Assembly (NCBI GenBank): GCA_020310875.1
Contig: CM035422.1
Span: 54,685,673-54,749,672 of the forward strand
Length of the DNA stretch: 64,000 bases
DNA from: Ceratopteris richardii
Lineage: Eukaryota > Streptophyta > Polypodiopsida > Polypodiales > Pteridaceae
Direction of reading: 5' to 3'
Part shown: positions 47,176 to 60,900 of the stretch, piece after piece
Position numbering within the stretch: position 1 is the first letter of the stretch
Layout of the letters: each line of letters opens with the position of its first letter
The notes under the pieces: model-generated
Seen by the model: the letters and a program-made list of their open reading frames with translations, nothing else
The model's database searches: none
What the model was told of the DNA's origin: nothing
Translations under genes and position numbers: made by a program

Positions 47176-48156
47176 CTGTGAAGAGGTGGATAGGTATGTG
47201 CTTGAAGATGAAGAGGTGTTGCAAAATCCTTGATCTACACCAGCCAATTGAACTCCAGGAGTATATGGTGGGCCCTTTTAGCTTGCCAATGGATGTATTA
47301 GACACCCTATGTACCTTGGAAGATCACTCTCAAAAAGATAGATCAAAACAGATAAGTTGGAGTTAGCTCAGAGGTGAAAACTTGCTATTCTTGGTTCATA
47401 CACCTGTCCAGTGTTTTCAATAATTCTCTGAGCACAGTAGCAACTAGCTCAATTCCTCTTGGGGAAGTCTAGGCAACTTAAAGAGCTAACTTTCAAGAGT
47501 AATCTCATCAAAAATAATGAACCACACACTGAGAATGAGTTTTAACAAGTGATGACATCATCCCGATTTTCACGGGCTGCTACAGAAATAGACCAGTGAG
47601 CAGACAAATCAACATAACTCAAAATGTAGAAATCCAATGATTATGAAAATTTTTATGGTTATACTAGACAGTAAGCTGAATCCAACAAGCTTTAAATCAC
47701 TGAATTTGGATAAGTAAACACTGAGAAATGGCTCTAACACGATGAGTGAAAAAGTCGGGTACCTGACAGAGAAGTGAAGATGAACAGACCCTGTTGACTT
47801 CAAATGAACATAACTGAAGATTGCAACATTCAAATGACATGAAAATTTGTGAGCATATAGTAGATTTATAGATCTAACTTTACCAAGTTAAATCACTGAA
47901 AATGATGCACCAAGCTCAGAGAAAACATCTCTGCAAGCTGACTGAGAAAACTGAGAGTAATGGCAGTGAGTAGTACACTTCACAAGAACATGGAAAGATG
48001 AACTCAAATAATCATGAAAATGAAAGTATATTGCTTGTACAATACAATGACTTACTGATACATATGTGTGCCTTGTAATCACACCTTGATATGGCATAAA
48101 GCTCAGCTCTTGGAGGTCTTCACATAGGTCTCTCTAACCACGACTAAAACTGCCAT

Positions 48157-48166
48157 CTATTTATAG
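48157..48166 (-). promoter_or_regulatory. TATA box in the D 5' LTR
   Basis: The minus strand reads CTATAAATAG followed by ATGGCAG, a close match to the plant TATA consensus. Transcription toward gag would begin about 30 bp further along the minus strand, near 48125. The same site is kept in the 3' LTR at 42618-42627. Confidence 0.6.
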
Positions 48167-48244
48167 TTGAGTTTGGGAGGCTAACTTCCCTCAATCACTC
48201 TCCAATCAATCAATGATTGATTTGATTCTCTACCTACCACAAAT

Positions 48245-48256
48245 CACGAATTCGTG
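48245..48256. promoter_or_regulatory. 12-bp perfect palindrome in the D LTR
   Basis: CACGAATTCGTG is self-complementary and is kept unchanged in the other LTR at 42706-42717, upstream of the TATA box in transcription direction. It could be a dimeric transcription-factor site. This is inference from symmetry and position only. Confidence 0.4.
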
Positions 48257-48449
48257 GCTCCTCTTTCCATTCTTGATCAAGTGGACTCAACCACTTAAGA
48301 TTCTCTTACTTTTACATTAAGTAAAACTCTTCAAAAGTTACAAGAGGTAGTTCACAAGTGAACTTTACATAGTCTTCTTTTTAAAGCTTCTTCTAAGACT
48401 TTGTGAGACTCAAGCCAATACTTAGGCTTGTCATAGGCTTGCTCCAACA

Positions 48450-48696
48450 ATCACTACCACTAGATTTGCATGCTTTTTCTAACTCTCACTCAGCTGGTTG
48501 CTATGACACTCGTGTGTCCACTAGTGGATTTGCTTCATTGTGGACCTTTTTATGAAGGCTCTGCCTAGGGAGAAGTTTGAAGCTTTTCGCAAAGCTTTCC
48601 GCTTACTTCCTTTTTTGGATTGATTCCACATAGCTTGACACTTCCTTATACATGAATGCCAACTCCTTGTTCACCGCATCAATCCTAGGGGAGATT
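48450..48696 (+). pseudogene. Copia copy C, part 3: RNase H end
   Basis: After the right ATCAC duplication of D the RNase H of the B family resumes (GCYDTRVSTSGF), but jumps at about 48541 to the C-terminal tail (AFRLLPFLD), a deletion of roughly 100 codons. A polypurine tract (TAGGGGAGATT) precedes the LTR at 48697. Since G and C share this single 3' end, it may derive from either copy. Confidence 0.85.
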
Positions 48697-48921
48697 TGTT
48701 GATATATTTAGGTAGTGATGTGTGTGAACACACTAGGACTGTCAGGGCATCTTTTTCCCTCTATAGGAGGTTTCTTCCCCTGGCTTATATATATTCCTAT
48801 CACCCTAACGGGTCTCTTTGTACATTCTAGTGGTAATACAATAAATATTGTGTGTTGCGCTCCAAGCTTGTTCTTCTTCCTTGTGCTGTTTGCGTGCTGT
48901 CATAGACCTCAAACTCCAACA
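48697..48921 (+). mobile_element. 3' LTR shared by copies G and C, 225 bp
   Basis: TGTTGATATATTTAGGTAG to CTCCAACA. It is followed by CGAGG at 48922-48926, the partner of TGAGG before the G 5' LTR at 29496, so by flanks it is the 3' LTR of G. The coding sequence just before it connects to copy C. No separate 3' LTR of C exists in the window. Confidence 0.88.
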
Positions 48922-49197
48922 CGAGGAACCCTGTGTTCCATGCTCTTAATAAGCACATTGAGGTGCACTATCGTTATGTCAAGGAGAGGCAATTTGTTGG
49001 AGAGATCATTTTAGCATATGTGCTCACACAGAAGAACATTGCAGACCTTTTAATAGAGGCTCTGCCTAGGGAGAAGTTTGAAGCTTTCCGCAAAACTTTG
49101 GGCTTACTTCCTTTTGTGGATGAATTCCACATAGCTTGGCACTTCCTTATACATGAGTGTCAGCTCCTTGTTCACCGCATCACTCCCAAGGGGGATT
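48922..49197 (+). pseudogene. Copia copy F, right part: RNase H tail
   Basis: Continues F exactly where it was cut at 29495: NPVFHALNKHIEVHYRYVKE, then GEIILAYVLTQKNIADLLIE and LLPFVDEF. The final stop of the B family is changed, so the frame runs into the LTR. A polypurine tract AAGGGGGATT precedes the LTR. Confidence 0.88.
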
Positions 49198-49428
49198 TTT
49201 TGATATATTTAGGTAGTGATGTGTGTGAACACATTAGGCCCATCAGGGCACTTTTTTCCCTCTTTAGGAGATTGTTTTCCCTCGGCTTGTATATATGCAT
49301 ATAGCCCTAACGGGTTACTTATCTTTGTAAATTCTAGAGGTAATACATTATCTATTGTGTGTTGTGATCGAAGCTTCTTCTACTTCCTTGTGTTGTTCAT
49401 GTGCTTTCGCATACCTCAAACTCGAACA
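49198..49428 (+). mobile_element. 3' LTR of copia copy F, 231 bp
   Basis: It starts TTTTGATATATTTAGG (TG to TT change) and ends CTCGAACA. It is followed by ATAGG and then by sequence that matches the interior of the H LTR (56208 onward reads ACAGG), so F inserted in an H LTR. The 5' LTR of F is not in the window. Confidence 0.85.
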
Positions 49429-49430
49429 AT

Positions 49431-50298
49431 AGGTTTTTTTTCACAATGACCTTGGGTCACTATTTTCCATGTAATGTAAAATCTAGATGTGGAAAAATAA
49501 TGAAACTTTCCAAAATAAATGAAGAAACTCTCAGCTATCCATAGAACTTTAAAATTTAGATAATTAGTAGGGAGAAGCAACCTCTTCAAGATAGACTAGC
49601 TATCAGCTATCAGTACTAATTGTCTACCTATGTGTAGAGACACACCTTCACTATTTACAACCTCACTTAGAGATCACTTGAAGCAAAGCCATGACATTTA
49701 CACCACCTTAGATAGACCAGGTGAGTAATCAAATGCAAGTAAAACCACTTGAAATGGATATCAGAACAAGGATCTACAATCAAAACAAAATAGTGTTGAA
49801 ACTAGCTCACTCCATAGAGAGATAGTGAGCAATGGCTAACTATAGAGAAGTATAAGCTAACAAAATTACTAGCTAAGCAAGGGGGATGCATTTACCTACT
49901 TCCTTACATTCTATATTGAATCTAGGAAGAGAATAGAGGTCATGGTCTAGTTTCACGACTTGGATTCATACATATATAGGCTATCAAAAAGTGCTCCTAC
50001 AATTTTGTAAGAATCTCTCAATCATCCTCTTCAACATTTTTGGTAAGCTATGATTAAGGAAAGTGGTTGAGACTTCTTGATGGCTGAAATTTGTAATATT
50101 AAGCCTCTTAATAATAGGTCCACGTGTATCCATGCCTCAAAGACTTTAGCTATGATTTAGGCAAATATTCGAAACACTTGCACATTATAACATATCGGAC
50201 TATTAGACTACCATACTACCGGATTGCCAAACTACTAGAACAAAATTTGGTGATCATTAGAAAAAATTTTGGTCATGCGAAAGGCTTGATTTTTAACA
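49431..50298 (-). mobile_element. 3' LTR of copia element H, left end missing
   Basis: Matches 56210-56886 plus 63279-63396, for example ATTCGAAACAC, CATATCGGACTATTAG-like text and AAATTTTGGTCATG. About 135 bp of the LTR start are missing because F inserted here. It ends TTTTAACA at 50298 and is followed by CTCCCCCTCAATCC, a polypurine tract on the minus strand. Confidence 0.82.
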
Positions 50299-51996
50299 CT
50301 CCCCCTCAATCCTTGAACTTAAATCTACCATACCAATACTTCTTTTGAATTTTAGTAGCTTCATTCCTTCCAATCCTTTTGTAGACATATCTAGACATTG
50401 ATCTTTGGTACTCACATGCTCCACCTTGACCTCCTTTGAAATCACCTTCTCTCTTATAAAGTGGTAGTGTGCTTCAATGTGCTTGCACCTTCTATGGAAA
50501 ATTAGATTCGAAGCTAGGTGCACACTACTCATATTATCACACATGATTGGAATCTCTTTCACATGCAAGTTCAAGTATTTAAAGAGATTCTTTAGCTACA
50601 TAAGCTCACATGTAATGAGGTCTAAGGATCTATATTCAGCTTTGGTGGAGGATAGGGCTACTATTGGCTACTTCTTTGAGCTCCATGAGATAGTCTTGCT
50701 TCCAATTATGACTACATAGCCACTTGTACTTCTCCTATCATCCTTTGAGTCTATCCAATCTGCATCACAATAGGCTTTTATGTGAAAATCTTCATCATAA
50801 GCATAGAATAAATGTTCATTTATACTACACTTGGGATATCTAAGAACTCTCTTGGCTGCCATAAAATGTTGCACTTTGGGAGTTTGCATAAAATGTGAGA
50901 GAATTCCTACTACATGTTTAATGTCCGGCCTAGTAAGAGTTGCATAGTTCAAAGATTCTACAATGGATCTATAGGAAGTAACATTTTCAATGTTACCACA
51001 GTCATCCTTGCTACAGGGTTGAAAGTCTCCTCAAATTCAATGCCATTGGTTTGTGAAAAACCGTCGCTTTATACCTAGATATGCTGCCATCTAAATTTGT
51101 CTTCAGCTTGTATACCCATTTGTTGTTGATAACATTAACATTCATGTCCTTGGTTTTAGGCACCAATGACCAAGTGGATTTATCCTTGACTACTTTCACC
51201 TCTTTGTTCATGGCTTGGTTCCATTCTTAATACTTGCTTGCATCCTCAAAACAATTAGGCTCTTCACATGCAACTACTTGACTCATATATGCATAGCTTT
51301 TAGCAATGAAAGAGTCATAAGTTAACCACTGAACTGGATATATTGCCTCCCAATGAGGTCTCTTTGGTTGGTCTACATACGTCCATGTGAATGAGGTTCA
51401 ACATAAATCATCTCCTTTGTGTACTATTCTTGAATGGAAGCCTTGCTTGCTTCCTGAATCGAGATGCTTCACATGTGTTACATACTTTGAGAGTGGAAAT
51501 TTAGAAGACCACTTAACACACCTCTTCTTTGCATATCTTTCAACTTTTAAGGTTGATGTGACAATTCCTCTTGTGCCACAAATCCACCTGAGCTATTTAC
51601 TAACTATCAAATGTCAAATAGACCGTATGTGATGAGGGTGTTTTTACTTCCATGGTGAATATCCTTCCTTCCTTCTTTCCTTTAGCTATCAACTTGTAGC
51701 CTTGCTTTCCATCTTCCACAAAACATCTTTTGTTGTTGAACTTGACTACATACCCTCTTTCAATCATTTTTCCAACTGATACTAAATTCTTTGTGATTTT
51801 CCCTACATTTAACACATCTTTAAGACACTTTTCATTCTGATTTTGATCCAAAGGAACATCAACTATGTGTGTGATCCTATGTTGTGTGTCATCCCCTATT
51901 TCTACATGCCCTTGTGTGCTTGGTTCATGCAAATTACAAAACATTTTGCTATTGCAATGCATGTGATCTGAACATGTGCTATTGATGTACCATGTG
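50299..51996 (-). pseudogene. Copia element H pol remnant without integrase core
   Basis: On the minus strand, from right to left: a gag-pre-integrase segment (51962-51600; CSDHMHCNSKMF, KNLVSVGKMIERGYVVKFNN), a CEASRFRKQARLPF-like piece near 51430, then a jump to the RT linker and start of RT (51211-51011, NNKWVYKLKTNLDGSISRYK). A further gap leads to RNase H (50952-50299; MNYATLTRPDIKHVVGILSH, DADWIDSKDDRRSTSGYVV, CDNMSSVHLASNLIF). Both the integrase core and the RT catalytic part are deleted. Many stops are present. The copy is old and inactive. Confidence 0.85.
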
Positions 51997-52379
51997 TGTT
52001 GATTTATTAAAAATCACAAGAAATGAATTAATGTGACACTAGAAAACCTCTATGGCCACGATTAACTCAATGCTTCTCCAAACATTGAGGAATGATTGCT
52101 TAAACTGAGAACTTTGCTTCTACAAAACTTTCTATTCATTAAAATGACATACCTTTGATTTTTTGGTTATTTATCTTATGACAAATATCATTTCTGCAAG
52201 TTCTTTTGATGGATGAAAGTAGTAGAGAAGAGCTTTCAAAGAAGCTATTATTTGCTAAAAAATTTGCACTACACACCAAGTTATGGCCTTCACAAGATGA
52301 CCCTATATTTTCCAAAACTAGAAATCTTGCCTGTTTTAGTAAAAGTGCCCGTCTAAATATAAAACTTTTCAACTTAGCA

Positions 52380-52705
52380 TCAACTTGCAACAAGAATTCG
52401 ATGCTAGCCATCAAATTGGTGTGTTTTTGGCCACTTTTTTAGCACCTGAAATACAGCCATGAACACAGATATGAAGAAAACCACTTTTTTTGTGGGAATC
52501 CGATGCTAGCCATCGACTTTACGCTAAAATTCGATGCCAAGCATCGAGTTGCTTCAAGAACCTCATGTTTTCAGGGAGATTCAACAAAAGTTAGAACTCA
52601 AAAATGAAATTAGAACTTATCAGCTCAAACTTGATGCTAAGCATCGAGTTGCTTGGAAAACTTGAACTTTTGAAGTCATTACCACAATGGACATAGCATC
52701 GAGAT
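52380..52705. repeat. Short dispersed motif ATTCGATGC(T)A(A)GC(C)ATCGA
   Basis: Four or five copies of a word near TCGATGCTAGCCATCGA (52396, 52499, 52532, 52629, with a partial one at 52693) occur within ~300 bp of the I LTR. The core GATGC..GCATC is itself palindromic. It may be a repeated regulatory site in the LTR; the reading is tentative. Confidence 0.5.
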
Positions 52706-52825
52706 GGAGGAGAGAGTCTCATACATAGAACTTCTATTAATGCTTTTGATAGCTATGGAAACTCAAAAAGTTTTACAGGTGCTTTCGCACTCAGAGAAGC
52801 TTGACTGTTTCTTAGTCATACAGAA

Positions 52826-52936
<111 letters not shown>

Positions 52937-53141
52937 CTCACTCTCTATCCGCATCAGTTGATACAAAATAACTTATAAGATTTTCTCAATCTCGTGACTT
53001 TTGAGACTTCTAGAACTAAAGTTAAGTCTAACTTTATAAATATAGTACATGTGTGAAATTGTCCCTTCACATAGGCATGTGCTTTTCTTCTTAGACTTTG
53101 ACCTTCAACTTTATCTCCAATTTGTGATTGGTTCTCCAATA

Positions 53142-55780
<2,639 letters not shown>

Positions 55781-56061
55781 AAGTAGTAAGGCCTCCATTC
55801 TCATTACCCATGCAGGATAATTATCTCTATCTAGTTTGTCAATTTTGAGATATGATCTGCCATAATTCTTTGCATCTGCTTCAACCTGTGAGTTTAAAGG
55901 ATAATGAATAATACCTTTTGGAGTGCTTTATGTATAAATATACTTTTGAAGTAATCTTTTGATGCCTTTTTTCTTTAAATGCTTCCGCTTTAAAACTTTA
56001 ATGAAAATTTTCCAAAACTTGAGTCGTACCTTTGATGCCTTCTGCTCTCTAGAATCTTTTT

Positions 56062-56073
56062 GCTCTGATACCA
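56062..56073 (-). promoter_or_regulatory. Primer-binding site of element H/I
   Basis: The minus strand reads TGGTATCAGAGC, followed by sequence leading to the gag of I. It is the initiator tRNA-Met site and lies next to the LTR that starts at 56076. Confidence 0.85.
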
Positions 56074-56075
56074 CT

Positions 56076-56886
56076 TGTTGATGTATGAAACGTCACAAGA
56101 TATGAATTGATGTGACACTAGACAACCTCTATGAAAAAATGCTCTAATATCACCATTGAGGAAGATTCAATACCCCTATGCAACTTTGGAAGGTTTTAGG
56201 CCCTCACAGGTTGTTTTCCACAATGAAGTCCAATCACTCTTTTGCCTCTAATGTAAACTTTAGATGCAAAAAGAAGAAACTTTCTAGACTACAATTTAAG
56301 ACTCTTAGCTATCCATAGCACTTTCAAAAATTATTTTGGATAATCCATTAGGGATAATGAATCTCTGCAAGTTAGACTAGTTGTCGGTTCTACCGTCTGC
56401 CTACGTGCAAAGACACACCTTCACTGTTTACAACCTCACTTAGAGATCACTTAAACCATAGTCACAAAATTTACACCACCTTAAATAGACTCTATCAGTA
56501 ATCAAAGGCAAGTAAAATTACTTGAAATGGATACTAAACGAATGAGTTAAAGCCAAAACAAAATAGTGTTGAAAACTAGCTCACTCCTGAGAGCAATGGC
56601 TAACTACAGAGAAGTATATTAATTCTAGGAAGAGAGTAGAGGTCATGGTCCAGTTTCACAAATTGGATTCATACATATATAGGCTATCAAAAAGTGCTCC
56701 TACAATTTTGCAAGAATCTCTCAATCAACCTCTTTAGCATTTTTGGTAAGTTATGATTTAGGAAGTGTTTAAGACTTCTTGATAGCTCAAATTCATAATA
56801 TGAAGCCTCTAAATAATAGGCCCACTTTTCATCATCACCTCCAAGACTTTAACTATGATTTAGGAAAATATTCGAAACACCTACAT
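56076..56886 (-). mobile_element. 5' LTR of element H, first part
   Basis: It starts TGTTGATGTATGAAACG. The later part matches the H LTR at 49431-50298. It is interrupted at CACCTACAT by element E and continues at 63279. The internal sequence on its left belongs to element I by continuity, so H and I share this LTR. Confidence 0.85.
56882..56886 (+). repeat. Target-site duplication of element E (left)
   Basis: TACAT, with partner TACAC at 63279-63283 (four of five bases identical). The mismatch fits a later C/T change. The flanks rejoin to an H LTR reading similar to 50176-50200. Confidence 0.7.
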
Positions 56887-57938
56887 TGTTGGGAAAGATG
56901 GATGGATGCTCCAAGAGACTGAGTAGGTACTGCTAAACCTGCTTTGTAGCAGCCCTCTTTTGCTTCAGAGTTGATAACTAGACCTCCTTAGCTTTCCAAT
57001 GACACCATAAAATGTCCTATGTACTTTGGAAATGATGTGTGTAATGATTGAATCAAAACAGATAACTTTGGAAGTCACAAACTCAAGAAAACCTTCTATT
57101 TATGTCTTGACACCTGCTGGGTATTTTGCTCAGTATGACCAGCACACTAGGAATTGGAAAAATTCCTTTTATGGGTATCTAATTAGCTTAGTAAGATACC
57201 TATTCCAAGTGGAATGATGTAAAATGATAAACTATGCTAAGAGAAATCAATCTAGCAAGTTAAGCTATACCCCCGACTTTTTAGGACTGTAGCAAAAATT
57301 GACCAGTGATCACCTCAAAGCATATTTCTCCAAAATGGCTGAATATAATGTCTTCAAACTTTGATATCATGTCGATTACTTCAAGCTGAATCCAAAAAGC
57401 CTTGAATAACGGAATTTGGTGAAGATTTTACCGAGATATGCCCTTGACAAGTTGACAGACTTTTGAGTAGATTAACAGAGAACTCAGAGATGGACAATGT
57501 GAATGTATGTATTAATAAACACTTGTATAAAACTCCATTGGCATGAATACCATTGCCAAATGGTGTAGAGAGGTGTGGGCTAGAGTGTAGACCTCACACA
57601 CTCAAAAATCAGTAATGCTAGGGTCGGGAGTGCTCTCTCTTACCCGCGACTTTTCATGTCCATTTTTATAAGGAATGAGTAAAAACTTGAATTCAAATTC
57701 AAACTTTTGGCTCCCTATGATCAAGCTCCTAAATTCTTGGAGATATTCTTTCAATCAAACTAATTTTTCCACGAATCCTTTTGGTAGGTGATTACAAGAG
57801 ATTCCAAGTCAATTTGACTTCTACAATGAGATAAAGTGGTAATTAGCCATTAGCATATGTTCCCATGCTTCTTCATGTATGTAAGATCTTCAAGATATCT
57901 TTCAAGCCAAATGTGTAGGCTTGTGATTTACACCAACA
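56887..57938 (-). mobile_element. 3' LTR of element E, 1052 bp
   Basis: TGTTGGGAAAGATGG to TTACACCAACA. It has a TATA-like CTTATAAAAATGG on the minus strand near 57660-57672, kept in the other LTR. Short ORFs within it are not genes. Confidence 0.93.
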
Positions 57939-57953
57939 GCTCCCCCTCAAGCC
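57939..57953 (-). promoter_or_regulatory. Polypurine tract of element E
   Basis: The minus strand reads GGCTTGAGGGGGAGC before the LTR start TGTTGGTG. It is the same tract type as in D. Confidence 0.85.
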
Positions 57954-57979
57954 AAACATTTTGGCTTAAGTCTTCATCT

Positions 57980-60900
57980 TCAATCTTCAAGTTTATCATG
58001 CAATCCAATCATGTATTTGAACCTGCAAAGTTTGGTTCCATCCAAAGCTTTAGTCAACAAATCTGCACATTGCATGTTGGTTGATACATAGGTTAGTTGA
58101 ATGTCTTTGCTTATCAACTTCTCTCCCACATAATGGTAATGGACCTCTATGTGTTTGGTCCTAGCATGATAAATAGGATTAGCTGCAAGGTGAAGAGAAC
58201 TTGTATTATCTCCAAAGATTATTGGAGACCTAGTGAATAAACCCAATTTTGTATACAACAGCTTAATCCATATTCCTTCTTGTGTGGCATTAGTCAGTCC
58301 TCTATACTCTACCTCTGTGGAAGACAAAGCAACAGTAGGTTGCTTCTTTGAAGACCATGAAATTGGTTTGTCACCTGCAAAAGAAATGTATCCAGAAGTG
58401 CTCCTCCTATCATCCTTGCATTCTGCCCAATCTGCATCTGAATAAATTTTGATATCAATATCTGAAGTGTAAGGGAAATACAAACCATGGTTCTGTGTAC
58501 CCTTGAGATACTTCAAGATTCTCTTGGCAGCCTCTAAGTGAGGTATCCTTGGCTTGTGCATAAATTGACTTAGCACACTAACTCCATATGCAATATCTAT
58601 CCTTGTTAAGGTAGCATAGTTCAAATACCCACCATACTTTGATAACCTGTAATGTCATTGACTTCATCACCTTCATGGGCACTTAGTTTTAGGTTTACCT
58701 CCATTGGAGTGCTTGCTACTTTGGCATCCTGCAAGTGAAACTTCTTCAACATGTCCTGTATATACTTTTTCTGAGTAATGTATATCCCTGAATTAGTGTA
58801 GACTAATTCAAGTCCCAAAAAATACTTCAATAGACCAAGATCATTGATCTTGAACTCCTTCATCATTTGACTTTTGATATATCTGATTCCATTGACATCA
58901 TTACCTATAATGATGATGTCATGAACATAAACACAAAGGTATATTACCTTTGAATTACTTCCCTTGATGAACAGAGAAGTATCTGCCTTGCTCATGACAA
59001 ATCCTTGGTCTTGAAGGTATGTAGTTAACCTGTAATTCCATGCCCTACGTGCCTGCTTCAATCCATATAAAGCCTTTTTTAATTTGCAAACATATGTTAC
59101 CTTCTTAGGGTCCTCATAGCCAGGAGGTTGTGACATATATACCTCCTCTGAAATCCATCCATTCAAGAAAGCATTCTTGACATCCAATTGGTACATATTC
59201 CAATTTTTTGATGCAGCCACACTTACCAACACTCTGATGGTTGGCATCTTGGCCACAGGTGAGAATGTCTCCTCATAGTCAATGCCTTGGGTTTGTGCAA
59301 AACCCTTGGCTACCAATCTGGCTTTGTACCTATTGATTGTGCCATCAGAATTTCTTTTAAGTTTGTACATCCATCTGGATCCTATTACCTTCATTGAGTC
59401 CTTCTTAGGTACTAACTCCCATGTCTCACTCTCTTTGAGTGCTTCAATCTCCTCATCCATAGCTTCTTTCCATTCTGATTTGGTTATTGCTTCTTCATAT
59501 GATCCTGGTTCTTCATTTGACAAATCTTTGGCAAGATAAACAGAATGTTTAGTAACAAGAGATGTATCATACCCATATCTGATAGGTTTTTTTCTTTCTC
59601 TTTGTGATCTTCTAAATGGTTGAGTTGAAGATTCAGGTATGTCTTCAAGCTTCTTCATCTTCATTTTGCCTTTGGACTTCCATGCTTTGAATTCTTCAAG
59701 GTTGATAGTATCTTCATCATCTGAACTTGAGGCTTCATTTTGAGTAGGTTCCTCCTTTGTAAGACTTGGAAATTCCTCTTCCAAATCATAGGGTAATTTG
59801 ACCTTCCTGCATTCATTCTCATACCAAGAATCATTTTCATCAAAGACAACATCTTTGCTTACCATGAATCCCTTATTGATAGGATTATAAAACCTGTAAC
59901 CTTTTTTATTTAAATCATACCCAATAAAGATGCATTTTTTAGCCTTTGGGTCTAGCTTACCTCTTATCTGAGAAGGAATGTGTACATATGCTACCCATCC
60001 AAATATTTTGCAATTGTCAAGTGAGGGTCTCTTACCATGCCATGCTTCATAGGGTGTCATGCCATCAAGAGACTTAGATGGTAACTTGTTTATGAGGTAA
60101 GTGGCAGTAGAAACACTCTCTGCCCATAGATAGTTAGGTAATCTTTTCTCATTAATCATAGATCTAGCTGTCTCAACAATTAATCTATTTCTTCTCTCAG
60201 CTATCCCATTCTGTTCAGGAGAATACCTTGTGGTTATCTCTCTTTTGATGCCTCTGTCTTGCAAGAAGTCTTCAAATTCATTGGAGAAGTACTCACCTCC
60301 TCCATCTGACCTTAGACTCTTCAAACTCCTTCCTATCTGGTTTTCAACTAATGCAAGATATTTTTTAAAGCAATTAAATACCTCATCCTTGTGCTTCATG
60401 AAATACAATACAGTCCATCTGCTATAATCATCAATGAAAGATACATAGTACCTTGAACCTAAGACTGAGGGGTCTTTGCTTGGTCCCCATAAATCTGTGT
60501 GGACAAGCTCTAGGTAGTCTTCATGCATGTATCCTTTCCTTGAGAAGGGTAACCTGTGAGACTTCCCAAATTGACAAGCACTACACTTATAAATCATATG
60601 TTGCTTGGATACATTGGGTATCCCAAGCACACATTGGTCCCTGCACATTTGTTTCAAGGTTATTTCTCCTATGTGCCCTAACCTTTGTGCCAAATCTCAA
60701 GCTCTGAAAGTGTTTGATCTTTATGACTGTATAGTGCAATATTCTTTGTATCTTCCAACTCAAAAGTGAAAAGTCTACCTGATTTTTCTCCTTTAGCAAT
60801 CCTCTTGAACCCATGTCTTGGATCCTCCACAAATGCTCCATATTAGTTGAATCTAACCTGCAAACCTTTCTCCACAATCTGACCAACACTCATCAAATTT

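Larger units (their letters stand above)
41638..48449 (-). mobile_element. Nearly intact copia element D (6812 bp)
   Basis: A full-length minus-strand element: 5' LTR 47177-48449, primer site 47164-47175, gag-pol 47159-42942, polypurine tract 42910-42924 and 3' LTR 41638-42909. The LTRs are 1273 and 1272 bp. About ten differences occur in the first ~330 aligned positions, nearly all transitions, so it is older than B. It is flanked by ATCAC duplications inside copy C. Confidence 0.94.
47177..48449 (-). mobile_element. 5' LTR of element D, 1273 bp
   Basis: Window ends TGTGAAGAGG and CTCCAACA. It carries the same TATA and palindrome as the 3' LTR. Together with the 3' copy it gives an internal clock; the differences are mainly C/T and G/A. 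Confidence 0.94.

Noticed and set aside
49429..49433. ATAGG after the F LTR as evidence linking F to element B
   Set aside because: It equals the B duplication by coincidence: H LTR sequence at this point reads ACAGG, which explains it as F's own target site.
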